DNA from: Thermothelomyces thermophilus ATCC 42464
Taxonomy: Eukaryota; Ascomycota; Sordariomycetes; Sordariales; Chaetomiaceae
NCBI RefSeq assembly: GCF_000226095.1
Contig: NC_016475.1
Location: 4,464,001 to 4,528,000, forward strand
Length of the DNA stretch: 64,000 nt
Reading direction: 5' to 3'
The position numbers were made by a program, and so were the translations under genes. Below are positions 45,534-56,703 of this stretch, in pieces; the stretch's first letter is position 1, and every line of letters starts with the position of its first letter. Under the pieces are notes generated by a model. That model worked only from the letters and a program-made list of their open reading frames with translations, searched no databases and was not told the origin of the DNA.

Positions 45534-47752
45534 AGGTCAGTGCTGACCTCTTCGGTTGTTCGGCTGATAGCGGCTTCGTCGATCGTGCTCATTTCCGTGA
45601 GCCATTGAGTGCTTGCGGCTTCCCACCATTGGGTCCGTTCTGCTTTCCGTCGTGCGTGCCATAGCTTCGTCTGAAGCTCCCGAATTCGCAATTTCTTTTC
45701 GTCCGCGTGATAGAGGCAATCGTTGCTCCAGCACGAGTCCCATGTGTCTCGTCCGGTTCCGCAGTGCCTAGGCCAGGCTCGTCTTGGAACTATCGTGATG
45801 CTTTCTGAATTGCGGGCTTCGATCTTCCAGAGCAATTCGGCCGCTCTGTTTCCTGCATCGTAGACCCATTCCACAGGGCGTAAGCCTCCGTCCCCGTTTT
45901 CCTGTCGGGTCGGCCAATGATTGTTTTCGAATTTGTCGCGGAAGTGATATCGACATTCGTGTGCCACACACTGAAACCAGGGCACTTGCGCATGTGCCTC
46001 GTGTCGAGGGTGCAGTCGCATGGCGTCGCCTGGGAGGTATTGGAATTCTTTCCCGAATCCTTCCCATTGTACGTGGACCGTAGGTACTCCAGTGCTGACA
46101 TAGGAGTGTTTCTTCCAGTAGCTTTCCCACGTGCGTTCGTCTTTTCCGCGGTTCGCGCGCATGAACTGGTATTCTGGGTTCCGCACGTCGTTGCTGAGTT
46201 GCTGATCGTCAAGGTACTCGGCGTAGCTATCGGGCCCATCATATGTCACAGGCTGTTCTCCTTTGATGGCTTCCACGATACGTCGGAGTTCCCTCATTTC
46301 GTCCTTCATCTCTTCGCTCTGCTGGGCGAGTCGAGTCAAGCGCCCATCCCGTTCGCGCAGTTCCGTGTTGAGTCGGAAAACTTCGTTGCGGTACCATTCG
46401 ATTCGTTCCTGGAGGAATAGAGCATTGGGTCCGGGTCTTTCGATTCCTTGGGTGTCGGTTGTCCACGATCCATCCCGCCTCTGCGTGACTGTGAAACCCC
46501 ACTGCCTCAAGGCTGGGAGAATCGAAACTGGCGGTGCATATTCTCCTGCCATGTCCCATTCGGCAAGACCTGTCTCTGGGTCCACAGTGACCAGTTCGGA
46601 GTACGGTGCTTGTTCGTCTTCACCGTTGCCGTCGTGTCCGAGACTGTCCGTGTCACTGCCCTTGTCTTCGTAGCTCGTGGCCGCTACTTCGATGACGTCC
46701 TTGGTGGTTTCGTCGATGGCCGCAATTTCCTTTCCAGGGGTTGGTTTCCATTCTTTCTTCGGGCTTCGGCATTCTCGCTTGTAGTGCCCTTTCTTTCCGC
46801 AGTTGTAGCAGGTAACATTAGACTTGTCTTTGGCCGTCTTCTTCTGGTCCTGCTTCTGCGCTGCATCCACATCCATGGCTCCGGGGTGCGTCCCGTACGA
46901 GGTACTGACGTACGCTCGCTTTTTCTTGTCGTTGGCCTTAACCGTGGTTCCGTTCATTCGACCTCGTTTCTGCTGCTCTCGTGCGTAGAGTCGATCATCG
47001 ATCCTGATGGCCTGCGCGATGTATTCGTCCAGAGTCTCAGGCCGATCGTACTTGTACAGCTCGTCCTTGACCTTTTCCTTCAAGCCGTTATAGAACAATT
47101 GCATCAACGCCTCGTCGTTAAGCTGAGACTTGAGCATGTCCTGTCTGAACTGTGCGGCGTAGGAGGCTGCTGACTTGGTCTGTCGGAGATTGGCGAGTCT
47201 TTCTTGCGCATGGATTTTCTCGTCTTTGTCGCCAAAGACCTTCCGAAGCTCTTCTTCGAAACGGTCGTAGGATCGAAAGACTGCCTGCGTGAACGCGTCT
47301 CGGTCGTCTTCGTCTTCCTCGGTGAGATAGTCGTTCCACGTAGGCTCGAACCATCTGAGTGCCTTGCCCTCTAGTCTCGTGGCTGCGTAGAGGACTTTGG
47401 CTTTGTCGTCCGGAAACTTGTCGTCATTGAGCCGGAAGTAGGATCGGAGGTTTGTCAAGAATCCTGCGAGATCCTCCTTGGTTCCTCCGTATTTGCCAGG
47501 TGGTTCGATCTTGATGCGCTTCGCTTTGGCGCCCTCGAGTGCCTCGATTTTGGCGTAGGCCTCGTTGACCAACTTCTGCGAGTACTTTTCGCGGTTCTCG
47601 AGTTCCTTGATTCGAGCTTGAGCAGCCTTGTCTCTCTGGTCCAACTCCTGGATCCGCTGCTGGAGTTGACCAAGCTGGGCGAGCAGTTGTTCGGCCGTGA
47701 CGTTGGTATCCATGTCGGTGTCGAGGTCGAGGTCTCCTCCGTTCTGAACCAT
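45491..47752 (-). CDS. gag: TE-D2 gag, 753 residues with long C-terminal extension
   Basis: The structural protein of the particle. ATG is at 47752, only 27 nt from the 5' LTR edge. An N-terminal coiled coil (about 18-75) precedes the capsid-like region (about 85-260), a basic linker and a CCHC zinc knuckle at C315, C318, H323, C328. More than half of the protein lies beyond the knuckle, where Gag proteins usually end. This extension has an acidic stretch (about 360-405), a second coiled coil (about 450-500) and a Trp-, Cys- and His-rich region (about 530-700) with paired Cys and His. I do not recognise the extension. The stop at 45491-45493 lies 34 nt past the frameshift site. Length is identical in TE-D1 and TE-D3. 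Confidence 0.93.
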   Translation of the reverse strand: MVQNGGDLDLDTDMDTNVTAEQLLAQLGQLQQRIQELDQRDKAAQARIKELENREKYSQKLVNEAYAKIEALEGAKAKRIKIEPPGKYGGTKEDLAGFLTNLRSYFRLNDDKFPDDKAKVLYAATRLEGKALRWFEPTWNDYLTEEDEDDRDAFTQAVFRSYDRFEEELRKVFGDKDEKIHAQERLANLRQTKSAASYAAQFRQDMLKSQLNDEALMQLFYNGLKEKVKDELYKYDRPETLDEYIAQAIRIDDRLYAREQQKRGRMNGTTVKANDKKKRAYVSTSYGTHPGAMDVDAAQKQDQKKTAKDKSNVTCYNCGKKGHYKRECRSPKKEWKPTPGKEIAAIDETTKDVIEVAATSYEDKGSDTDSLGHDGNGEDEQAPYSELVTVDPETGLAEWDMAGEYAPPVSILPALRQWGFTVTQRRDGSWTTDTQGIERPGPNALFLQERIEWYRNEVFRLNTELRERDGRLTRLAQQSEEMKDEMRELRRIVEAIKGEQPVTYDGPDSYAEYLDDQQLSNDVRNPEYQFMRANRGKDERTWESYWKKHSYVSTGVPTVHVQWEGFGKEFQYLPGDAMRLHPRHEAHAQVPWFQCVAHECRYHFRDKFENNHWPTRQENGDGGLRPVEWVYDAGNRAAELLWKIEARNSESITIVPRRAWPRHCGTGRDTWDSCWSNDCLYHADEKKLRIRELQTKLWHARRKAERTQWWEAASTQWLTEMSTIDEAAISRTTEEVSTDLGNGSGPFEGPGNH
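45503..45533 (-). promoter_or_regulatory. Programmed -1 ribosomal frameshift signal between gag and pol
   Basis: On the minus strand the heptamer G GGA AAC (45533-45527) is in the gag frame and fits X XXY YYZ. A 6-nt spacer follows, then a hairpin of six G-C pairs with a 6-nt loop, GGGCCC-TTCGAG-GGGCCC (45520-45503). After slippage the frame reads straight into pol. In TE-D1 and TE-D3 the heptamer has one RIP-type change (CTGGGA to CTAGGA), while the hairpin is intact in TE-D3. Confidence 0.85.
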
Positions 47753-47766
47753 GACAGAACAAAGGG

Positions 47767-47777
47767 AGTGGTAACAA
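47767..47777 (-). other. TE-D2 primer-binding site, self-priming type
   Basis: The RNA reads UUGUUACCACU here, two bases after the 5' LTR. The LTR segment 47952-47962 transcribed as AGUGGUAACAA is its exact 11-nt complement. This matches the Tf1 mechanism, in which the first 11 nt of the RNA prime reverse transcription. I recognise no tRNA 3' end that fits. Confidence 0.7.
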
Positions 47778-47779
47778 CG

Positions 47780-48227
47780 TGTGACGAACCCAACTCAGAC
47801 TTCTTCTGAAAGGGTCCAGACGGAGGTGGGTAAAGCAGGACAAGCAGGCAGGTCGTCTGAGGGATTCGGTGAAGCCAAAGGGTTCACAACAACACTTAGA
47901 GTTGTCTCTCACAGTAATCAGCAATGCTTGGTATGAGTACTGTGATTGTGATTGTTACCACTGGTGAACTCCCAGAGTCCACCATAACGAGTGACTAGCT
48001 AGCTATATATACACAATTGTCTGTCCTTCTTCAATAGTTATCACCAGTACCACTCCTCCTTTCACTTCGTGATTCTGCGTTGTCGACGGTGACATGTTAT
48101 TATCACCAGTGAAGACCTTAGTCTTGGCGGTGATAATCTTCTGATTGGTCCGTCAAGTGATTGGCTGTCGGAATGTCCCGCGTCCTGGCTGCAGCCTGCC
48201 AGGCCGCCCATGTGCTTATTCGTGACA
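47780..48227 (-). repeat. TE-D2 5' LTR (right) with promoter
   Basis: It is 448 bp. On the minus strand a TATATATA box lies at 48011-48004 and the predicted RNA start, set by the self-priming 11-mer, at 47962, some 42-49 nt downstream. One base differs from the left LTR. Confidence 0.95.
47952..47962 (-). promoter_or_regulatory. Predicted TE-D2 RNA 5' end and self-primer
   Basis: The minus strand starts AGTGGTAACAA at 47962, complementary to the primer site at 47767-47777. If priming is Tf1-like, the transcript begins at or next to 47962 and is cut after 11 nt. The same segment is kept in the other TE-D LTRs. Confidence 0.55.
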
Positions 48228-48986
48228 GGAAAACCTCTAGGGTTATAATAGTAGTAGCTAGCCAAATAGGTACCTTTAGTAATACGACGGCCGCCTAGTT
48301 AGGCTAAGACGCAGCTAAGTAAGCTAATATAGATATAGGAGATACGCTTAACCTAAGCTACTAAGAAAGGATAGGCTTATTAGCGTTATCCTAACGATAA
48401 TCTAGCTAAATAGACACGGCCTCTACTATTTAAATATTTAGGACTTAAAGATCTAGAGCTAGTTCCTAAGTATCCACTATAGTTTATAGGGTAGGATATA
48501 CTAGATACTAAAGTAGAAGCCTAGTACAGGCATTAGGTATCTAAGAAATAGCCCTTACCTAAAGGTAATAATAAAGCTAAACAGGCTAGATATTACAAGG
48601 AATATAAGTAAGTTTTTAGGTCTAAATTTGCTAGTAAGAGCCTTAGGGCGAATTTAAAGGGGAAGTATAAACTAAGGCTAGTAGCTCTTAATATAACTAG
48701 GGGGATATAGGCTATAATTTTATTTTTCTAGTTCTATAAGACTTTATTATATATAATAGATATAAATAAGGGTTACCTATCCAGGGGTACTAATAAGAGG
48801 CAAGTAAATAAAGAGACAAGGATAATAGATAGTTTTTAATACTCGTTTGCTTTAATAGATTTAAAGGACAAGATATAGTTCTTCTTTCTTTTATAAGTTA
48901 GGATATCTTTTTCTACGTAAGTAGACTCTTTTACGTCTATCTAGAGGGACATTACTACCACTACCTTTGCCTCTATTACTATTATC

Positions 48987-49310
48987 TATAATATACTAGC
49001 CTTATAACAACTATAGATAAGCATATAATATTCTATTTAACTACCTTAGGGAGGAAAAAGAGAAAGAATACAAGAGTTATACAAAGGGGTACCTTTTAAG
49101 TATATACGTTATAACCTAGGTAGGGCCCGGTTAGGCTCTAGGTCAGGCCCTAATTAGGCCTTAGCCGCGTATCTACTAGACAAGTTACAAACGAGTAACG
49201 AACGCTCTACAGACCTGTAAGGCGTAGGTAAGTAGGGCAGGGTAGGTCTGTTCTATACCTAGGTAAAGCCTAGGCATTATCCAGCCTAGGTATAGCCTAG
49301 GCCTATAATA
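48987..49310 (-). repeat. TE-C 3' LTR (left)
   Basis: It is 324 bp, TATAATATACTAGCC to GGCCTATAATA (ancestral TG...CA ends). The self-priming segment is at 49036-49047. Confidence 0.92.
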
Positions 49311-49779
49311 TACCCCCCCTCTTTTTTTTTTCCACGGTCCCTAGGCCGACCTACCCTGTATCACGCCCTATATATCGGTCCTATAAGCAGGTTCTATACC
49401 TTCCTTTCCTTGTCGCTATAATAATATAACCTATACGTATAATGGCGCGATATATAAATAGGTAGCTATTCGAGTTCGGATGAAACCTATACCTCCTTCC
49501 CTTTGTTATTAGAATAACGCGACCTATACACGTAGTAGTAAGTCATATACGTAATAAGTAGTCTGCCTAGGCCTAGTATATTCCTCTACTACCCTCCTCC
49601 TATACCTATAAATACCCCTTCCTCTTCCCTCCTCCTTTTAATTTTTTTTTACCTATAATTAACTCTCCTCTTTTATACCTTCTAACTGCCCTTGCCTCCT
49701 ATAACTATACTTGCTACCTATACCTTTATTATACTCTAAAGTTTTTTTTTTTTTCAATTAGTATCTATCTAATATATTA
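49311..49779. other. TE-C region between 3' LTR and antisense frame: polypurine tract and promoter
   Basis: The minus strand has an A-run, GA and seven G (49331-49313), a polypurine tract at the LTR edge. On the plus strand TATAAATACCCCTT begins at 49607, followed by a long CT-rich tract (49616-49640) and T-runs, about 165 bp before the antisense start. No further frame is visible here. Confidence 0.6.
49607..49614 (+). promoter_or_regulatory. TATAAATA box for the TE-C antisense frame
   Basis: TATAAATACCCCTT followed by a pyrimidine tract is a typical fungal promoter layout. The 14-base core is the same as before the TE-A3 sense accessory frame (39009). Confidence 0.55.
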
Positions 49780-50218
49780 ATAGCTGCTAGTTTGCTTAGT
49801 AATAGTAGTAGTAATTATTACCTTAGTAATAATAAGAATAAAGATTACTATATAAGTTTGTCCCTTACCTATACTAATTTTAGCTATTATATATATATAT
49901 AAGGTATAGACTAACTCCTTATTTCTTAGTATAAGAATACTAACCTCTCCCTTAGTAAGTATACTATTAAGGGCAACTCTTCTAATAAGGAGTTTAAACT
50001 ATAGCCTAAGAAGTAGTAGTATTACCTACTATATATTAACCAACTTCTAAAAGGCAATAAGGTTAAATATATCTAAGGTTAGGGCACTTCCTATACAATA
50101 TACTATAAGAGCTATAGGAGCTATATTTAGGATCTATAGCTCTAGGCTAATAACCCCTGCCTATATATAGGCATTAAGAAAATCGTAGGTTGTTACGATA
50201 CTAGCACTACCCTCGCCT

Positions 50219-50665
50219 TGTCACGAATAAGCACATAGGCGGCCTGGCAGGCTGCAGCCAGGACGCAGGACATTCCGACAGCTAATCACTTAACGGACCA
50301 ATTAGAAGATTATCACCGCCAAGACTAAGGTCTTCACTGGTGATAATAACATGTCACCGTCGACAACGCAGAATCACGAAGTGAAAGGAGAAGTGGTACT
50401 AGTAATAACTATTAAAGAAGGACAGACAATTGTATATATATAGCTAGCTAGTCACTCGTTATAGTAGACTCTAGGAGTTTACCAGTGGTAATAATCACAA
50501 TTACAGTACTTATACCAAGCATTGCTAATTACTGTAAGAGATAACTCTAGTGTTGTTATAAACCCTTTGGCTTCACCGAATCCCTTAGACGACCTGCTTG
50601 CTTGTCCCGCCTAATCCACCTCCGTCTAGACCCTTTTAGAAGCAGTCTGAGTTAGGTTCGTCATA
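50219..50665 (+). repeat. TE-D3 5' LTR (left)
   Basis: It is 447 bp, TGTCACGAATAAG to CGTCATA (from CGTCACA). The primer site TTGTTACCACT follows at 50668-50678 and is unmutated. Confidence 0.94.
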
Positions 50666-50692
50666 CGTTGTTACCACTCCCTTTGTTCTGTT

Positions 50693-52954
50693 ATGGTTCA
50701 GAACGGAGGTGACTTCGACCTCGACATCGACATGGCTACTAACGTCACGGCCGAACAGCTGCTCGCTCAGTTTGGTCAACTCTAGCAGCGGATCTAGGAG
50801 TTAGACCAGAGAGACAAGGCTGCTTAAGCTCAAATTAAGGAACTCGAGAACCGCGAAAAGTACTCGCAGAAGTTGGTTAACGAGGCCTACGCCAAAATCG
50901 AGGCACTCGAGGGCGCCAAAGCAAAGCGCATCAAGATCGAACTACCTGGTAAATACGGAGGAACCAAGGAGGATCTCGCAGGATTCTTAACAAATCTCTG
51001 ATCCTACTTCTGGCTTAACGACGACAAGTTTCCAGACGAAAAAGCCAAAGTCCTTTATATAGCCACGAGACTAGAGGGCAAGGTACTTAGATGGTTCGAG
51101 CCGACGTGGAACGACTATCTCACTGAGGAAGACGAAGACGACCGAGACGCGTTCACACAGGCAGTCTTCCGATCTTACGACCGTTTCGAAGAAGAGCTTC
51201 GAAAGGTTTTTGGCGATAAGGACAAGAAGATTTATACGCAAGAAAGACTCGCCAATCTCCGATAGACCAAGTCGGCAGCCTCCTACACCGTATAGTTTAG
51301 ATAGGACATGCTTAAGTCTTAGCTTAACGACAAGGCGTTAATACAATTATTCTATAACGGCTTAAAGGAAAAGGTCAAGGACGAGCTATATAAGTACGAT
51401 CGGCCTAAGACCCTGGACGAATATATCGTACAGGCTATCAGAATCGATGATCGACTCTATACACGAGAGTAGCAGAAACGAGGTCGAATGAACGGAACCA
51501 CGGTTAAGGCTAACGACAAGAAAAAGCAAGTATACGTCAGTACCTCATACAGGACGCACCCCGGAGCCATAGATATAGACGCAGCGTAGAAGCAGGACTA
51601 GAAGAAGACAACCAAAGACAAGTCTAATATTACCTGCTATAACTACGGAAAGAAAGGGCACTACAAGCGAGAATGTCGTAGCCCGAAGAAAGAGTAGAAG
51701 ACAGTCCCTAGAAAGGAAATTACGACTATTGACGAAACCACCAAGGACGTTATCGAAGTAGCGGCCACGAGCTACGAAGATAGGGGCAGTGACACGGACA
51801 GTCTCGGACATGACGACAATGGTAAAGACAAACAAGCACCGTACTCCGAACTGGTCACTGTAGACCTAGAGACAAGTCTTGCCGAATGGGACATGGCAGG
51901 AGAATATACACCGCCAGCTTCGATTCTCCTAATCTTGAGGCAATAGGGTTTCATGGTCACGTAGAGGCGGGATAGATCGTGGATAACCGATACCCAAGGA
52001 ATCGAAAGACCCAGACCTAATATTCTATTCCTCTAGGAACGAATCGAATAGTACTATAACGAAGTTTTTCGGCTCAACACGGAACTACGTAAACGGGACG
52101 GGCGCTTGATTTGACTCGCCTAGTAGAGCGATAGAATAAGGGACGAAATGAGGGAACTCCGACGTATCGTAGAAACCATCGAAGGAGAACAGCCTGTGAC
52201 ATATGATGGGCCCGATAGCTATGCCGAGTATCTTGACGGCCAACAACTTAGCAATGACGTACAGAACCTAGAATACCAGTTCATGTACGCGAACCGCAGA
52301 AAAGACGAGCGTACGTAGGAAAGCTACTGGAAGAAACACTCCTATGTCAGCACTAGAGTACCTACGGTCTACGTATAATGGGAAGGATTCGGGAAAGAAT
52401 TCCAATACCTCCTAGGCAATGCCACGCGACTATACCCTCGACACGAGGCACATGCACAAGTGCCCTGGTTTCAGTGTATGGCATACGAATGCCGATACCA
52501 CTTCCGCGACAAATTCGAAAACAATCACTAGCCAACCCGACAAGGAAATAAGGACGGAAGCTTACGCCCTGTGGAATGGGTCTACGATGTAGGAAACAGA
52601 GCGGCCGAATTGCTCTAGAAGATCAAAGCCCGTAATTCAGAAAGCATCACGATAGTTCTAAGATAAGCCTAGCCTAGGCACTACGGAACCGGACGAGACA
52701 TATAGGACTCGTGCTAGAGCAACGATTGCCTCTATCACGCGGAAGAAAAGAAATTACAAATTCGGGAGCTTCAGACAAAGCTATAGCACGTACGACGGAA
52801 AGCGGAACGGACCCAATGGTAGGAAGCCGCAAGCACTTAATGGCTTACGGAAATGAGCACGATTGACGAAGCCGCTATCAGCCGAACAACCGAAGAGGTT
52901 AGCACTGACCTAGGAAACAGGTCAGGGCCCTTCGAGGGGCCCGGAAACCATTAA
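50693..52954 (+). pseudogene. TE-D3 gag remnant
   Basis: It has the same 2262-nt length as TE-D2 gag, with ATG at 50693 and TAA at 52952-52954. Several CAG and TGG codons have become stops, starting within the first 40 codons, so no full Gag can be made. The zinc knuckle region (about 51635-51676) has Cys codons partly changed to Tyr. The frameshift hairpin (about 52925-52942) is intact but the slippery heptamer is changed to TAGGAAAC. Confidence 0.88.
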
Positions 52955-55900
52955 CGCCCACGTAGCGGTAAGTAGTAGCGTAGTATAGGAGGGACTAGTG
53001 TAAGAGACCACTATATCGAGACCTCCCGGCAGAAACATAGGAAATCGCTACAATCTTTAGACGACGGCGGCAAGACAAGCGATTATAGATAATAGCATAG
53101 TAGAAACAGCACGAAATGCTCGTACTAGTAGATAGTAGAGTAGAGATAAATCTGATTTTGCCGACACTTGTAAATCAGCTACGGATACCCTAGAGAATGA
53201 AGCGGAAGCATAGCATAGTCAAAGGGCCATTTCCGACGTAATAGGTATATAGGGAGACCGAACCGATCGACATCACTATGGCAGGGAAGACTACAGCAGT
53301 CGTATTCAGCATCGTGGACATAGGCAATGACAAAGACATAATATTAGGGTTACCATGGTATAAAGACTATGACCCGGACATTAGCTGGAAGAATGGTAGC
53401 CACCTACGACCCCGAACGGAGTTATATTCGACTAGCGAGATAGGGAGCGCGTAAGGATTACAAGCAGACGATGCTCAAGGAAAGGCATATCCTACAGATC
53501 TACCGCAAGAGACGGACAGTGGTAGGCAGACCACTACGGACTCTAGAAGAGGCGGCATAACGATATTGATATCGCGACAGGAGGAACGAGCTGAATCGCC
53601 GATAGCTATTCTCTCCGTTGACGAATGCGGAGCACTACAATTGGAGTAGTAGGTTGAGATAGGAGAAATCACCAGCATAGCCATAGACGGAACCAAGTTT
53701 GTATACTACCAGAAAACCGAGAGACGAGACAAGACTAGGGAAGTACCGAAGGAATACGAAGGACACCAAGTATTCGAACCGAAATATCTAGAAGGACTAC
53801 CAGAATACGGCCTATAGGATCACAAGATCAAGCTCAAGGAAGGAGCACGACTGAAGTTCTTTAAGATTTACTATACAAGCTAGATATAGAACGAAGAACT
53901 TAAGCGATATTTAGAGGAGAACCTTCGAAGAGGACATATCCGCCTGTTAACATCGCTAGCAGGCTACCCAATCCTGTTTGTGCCTAAGAAAGACGGAAAG
54001 CTACGGTTATATGTCGACTATCGGTAACTTAACGAACAGACCGTGAAAAACCGATACCTGTTACTGCTAATCTCACGGCTCCGAGATCAGTTAGCAGGAG
54101 CCTAATATTTCACGCGTCTTAACTTGCCATCGGCCTACAACTATATACGGATCAAAGAAGGCGACGAGTAGAAAACGGCCTTTAGGACACCCTATGGTCA
54201 CTATAAGTACCTCGTCATGCCATTCGGACTTATAAACGTACCGGCAACGTTCCAAGCCCTAATTGATCAAGCTATCCGACCCTTTCTCGACAAATTTACG
54301 GTATGTTATCTTGACGATATACTCATCTTCTCTAAGACGATGGACGAACACCGGAAGCACGTGAAAGCAGTGCTAGACGCGCTACACGCGTACAAGCTAT
54401 CAGTCAACAAGGAAAAGAGCGAATTCCATGTCAGGAAGACAGTCTTTTTAGGATACGAAATATCCCCAGGACAAATCCGGATAGAACCTTTAAAGATTAA
54501 AGCTATCAAGAATTGGCCACGACCGACGTCAGTCACGGAAGTACGAAGCTTTATTGGATTTGCGAACTTCTACCGAATGTTCATTAGGAACTTTAGAGCG
54601 ATCGCACGACCTTTGCACGAACTTACCAAGAAGAATGCTGAATTCCAATGGGAAGAGCAATACGAGCAAGCATTTACGCAGATCCGTAACGCCATTACCG
54701 AAGATCTAGTGCTAGTACTGCCAGACCCTAAGAAGCTATTCGAGGTAGAAACAGACGCTTCAGACTACGCCATCAGAGGACAATTGGGACAACGAGACGG
54801 ACAAGGAAAGCTACATCCTGTAGCCTTCTTTTCAAAGAAGCTCGATAGACTACGTCTTAATTATCCGATCCACGACAAGGAACTACTTGCGATTGTCGAA
54901 GCTTTTAAGGAATGGCGACTATACCTCAGCGGCACAATTAAACCGGTATAAGTATATACGGATTATAAGAACCTACAATACTTCACGACGACGAAGGAGC
55001 TTAATAGATGACAAATACGATAGGCAGAATTCCTCGCGGAATTTAACTTTGAGATTCGCTATAAGAAGGGCAAAGAGAACGTACGAGCGGACATCTTAAG
55101 CCGACGAACGGATCATACAGAAGGACGAACAGGAACAACACCACCGTTGTTCAAGGAACGAATAGACGGAACGCTATATTACGAAACGCAGACACCCGTA
55201 GAAGATGATCCACTTGACTTGTTCCTAGAATGCTACGTAATCTTTCGAGAAGAAAGGATTAACGAGGTATAGTATCAAGCAGCATCCGGACTACTAGTAC
55301 CTAACAGAGTGGAAGAAAGAGATGGGAAACTCTGGTACCAAGGCAAAGCGTACATCCACGACAAAGATCAACAGCTGCGGATGATTCGAGAAATCTACGA
55401 GTCGAAACTCGGAGGACACAAAGGAGTTACGAAGACTATCGCACAAGTCAAGAAACACTACGACTTTCCACAGTTGACAGCACGAGTTAAGGAAGTCGTA
55501 CAGAACTGCGACATCTGCAATCGGAGCAAAACGGTATAACACAAGCCGTACGGGCTACTTTAGCCACTACTAACAGCTGACAAACCATGGAGTTTAGTCA
55601 CGATAGACTTTATTATAAAGCTGCCGGAATCCAAGGACATAGCCACAGGAGTGACCTACGACAGTATTCTTACTATAGTAGATTGCCTGACTAAGTAGGT
55701 ATACTTCTTTCCCTACAAGGAATCCTAGACAGCGGAACAGTTGGTAGACGTGATCTATCGGCAAGTTATATCAGTGCATGCTTGGCCGCAAGAATGGATT
55801 ACCGACAGAGACACTAAGTTCGCGTCGAAGTTCTGGTAAGCGTTAATGCAACGATTAGGCGTTAACAGCAAGCTGTTAACGGCATATCACCTACAGACCG

Positions 55901-56703
55901 ACGGACAAACAGAGCGACTAAACCAAGTTGTTAAGCAATACCTCTGCTCTTACGTCAATTACTAGCAAGACGACTAGGTTATGCTGTTACCAATAGTATA
56001 ACTTGCCTACAATACGACGCCAACGGAAACGACCAAAGTCACACCGTTCTTCGCGAACTACAGATATAAAGCAGACCTTAGGCAAGGACCAGAGGTCACA
56101 GTGCCAAGAGCAGTAGTCAAAGCAGAACAAATGTACGTACTATATGAAAAGCTCAAAAAGGAACTTGAGTTTATCAAGACTAGAATGAAGAACTACTACG
56201 ACAAACACAGGCTCGAGGGACCTCGCCTAGAGAGGGGAGACAAAGTCTACTTGATTATACGGAACTTACGAACCAAACGACCAAGCACGAAGCTAGACTT
56301 TAAGAAGGTCAGACCCTTCGTTATTAAAGAACGAATTTCGACATCTAACTACCGACTATCGTTACTGTCATCTATACGACTACGGACGGATGTTTTTTAT
56401 ATTTCACTTCTCGAACCAGCACCAAAGAACACTAAGGTTGCTATATACATCGAAGCAGAGGACGAAGAGGAAGAATAGGACGTCGAAGAAATTCTAGATT
56501 CACGCATTATCAACAGGGAACTACAGTACCTAGTCAAATGGCTTGATTTTGGACCAGAGGACAACTCATGGGAACTAGTCAAGAATTTGAACTGCCCTAA
56601 GAAACTGGAACAGTTCTACCGGCAGAATCCGGATCGACCAAAGGAAAACCCGGGACAGAACCAAAGATGGCGCCCTAATCGACAGCATCGATGGCATCAT
56701 TAA
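52912..56703 (+). pseudogene. TE-D3 pol remnant
   Basis: It is 3792 nt, as in TE-D2, ending at TAA 56701-56703. The stretch 54217-54951 is still open and covers the RT catalytic YLDD (about 54307-54318) and RNase H start. Integrase and chromodomain parts are open at 55309-55539 and 56101-56478. Stops elsewhere are RIP-type. RT and integrase catalytic residues are mostly preserved, so the copy is dead through stops rather than through loss of active sites. Confidence 0.88.

Larger units (their letters stand above)
40635..48227 (-). mobile_element. TE-D2: intact chromovirus-type LTR retrotransposon, not RIPed
   Basis: The element is 7593 bp with 448-bp LTRs and the duplication GGAAA (40630-40634, 48228-48232) in the sense accessory frame of TE-A3. 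The LTRs differ at one base only (G at 40687, A at 47832), so it is very young. Gag, the frameshift site, pol, the antisense gene, the primer site, the polypurine tract and the LTR ends TG...CA all look functional. Its codon-rich, CpG-containing sequence contrasts sharply with the TA-rich surroundings, so it inserted after the neighbours were mutated and has escaped RIP so far. Confidence 0.97.
39094..48611 (+). pseudogene. TE-A3 sense accessory frame, interrupted by TE-D2
   Basis: The first segment is 39094-40634. TE-D2 then intervenes with its GGAAA duplication, and the frame resumes at 48233 and stops at TAA 48609-48611. The joined length is 1920 nt (640 codons), three nucleotides more than the TE-A1 copy, and the ATG is intact. 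All other stops fit RIP of CAG, CAA or TGG. Composition is as in 13525-15441: a Tyr/Leu/Lys-rich central part and a Gln/Arg/Lys-rich C-terminal third. Function is unknown. Confidence 0.55.

Noticed and set aside
42237-47173. Many plus-strand frames of 60-240 codons inside TE-D2 gag and pol
   Set aside because: They are shadows of long, domain-containing minus-strand genes and are not conserved in the RIPed copies.
50092-50196. Complete Zn2Cys6 domain in the TE-C antisense frame
   Set aside because: Only C-X2-C-X6-C fits; the second half has C-X1-Y and a non-RIP Ile where Cys is required, so only a partial match is claimed.
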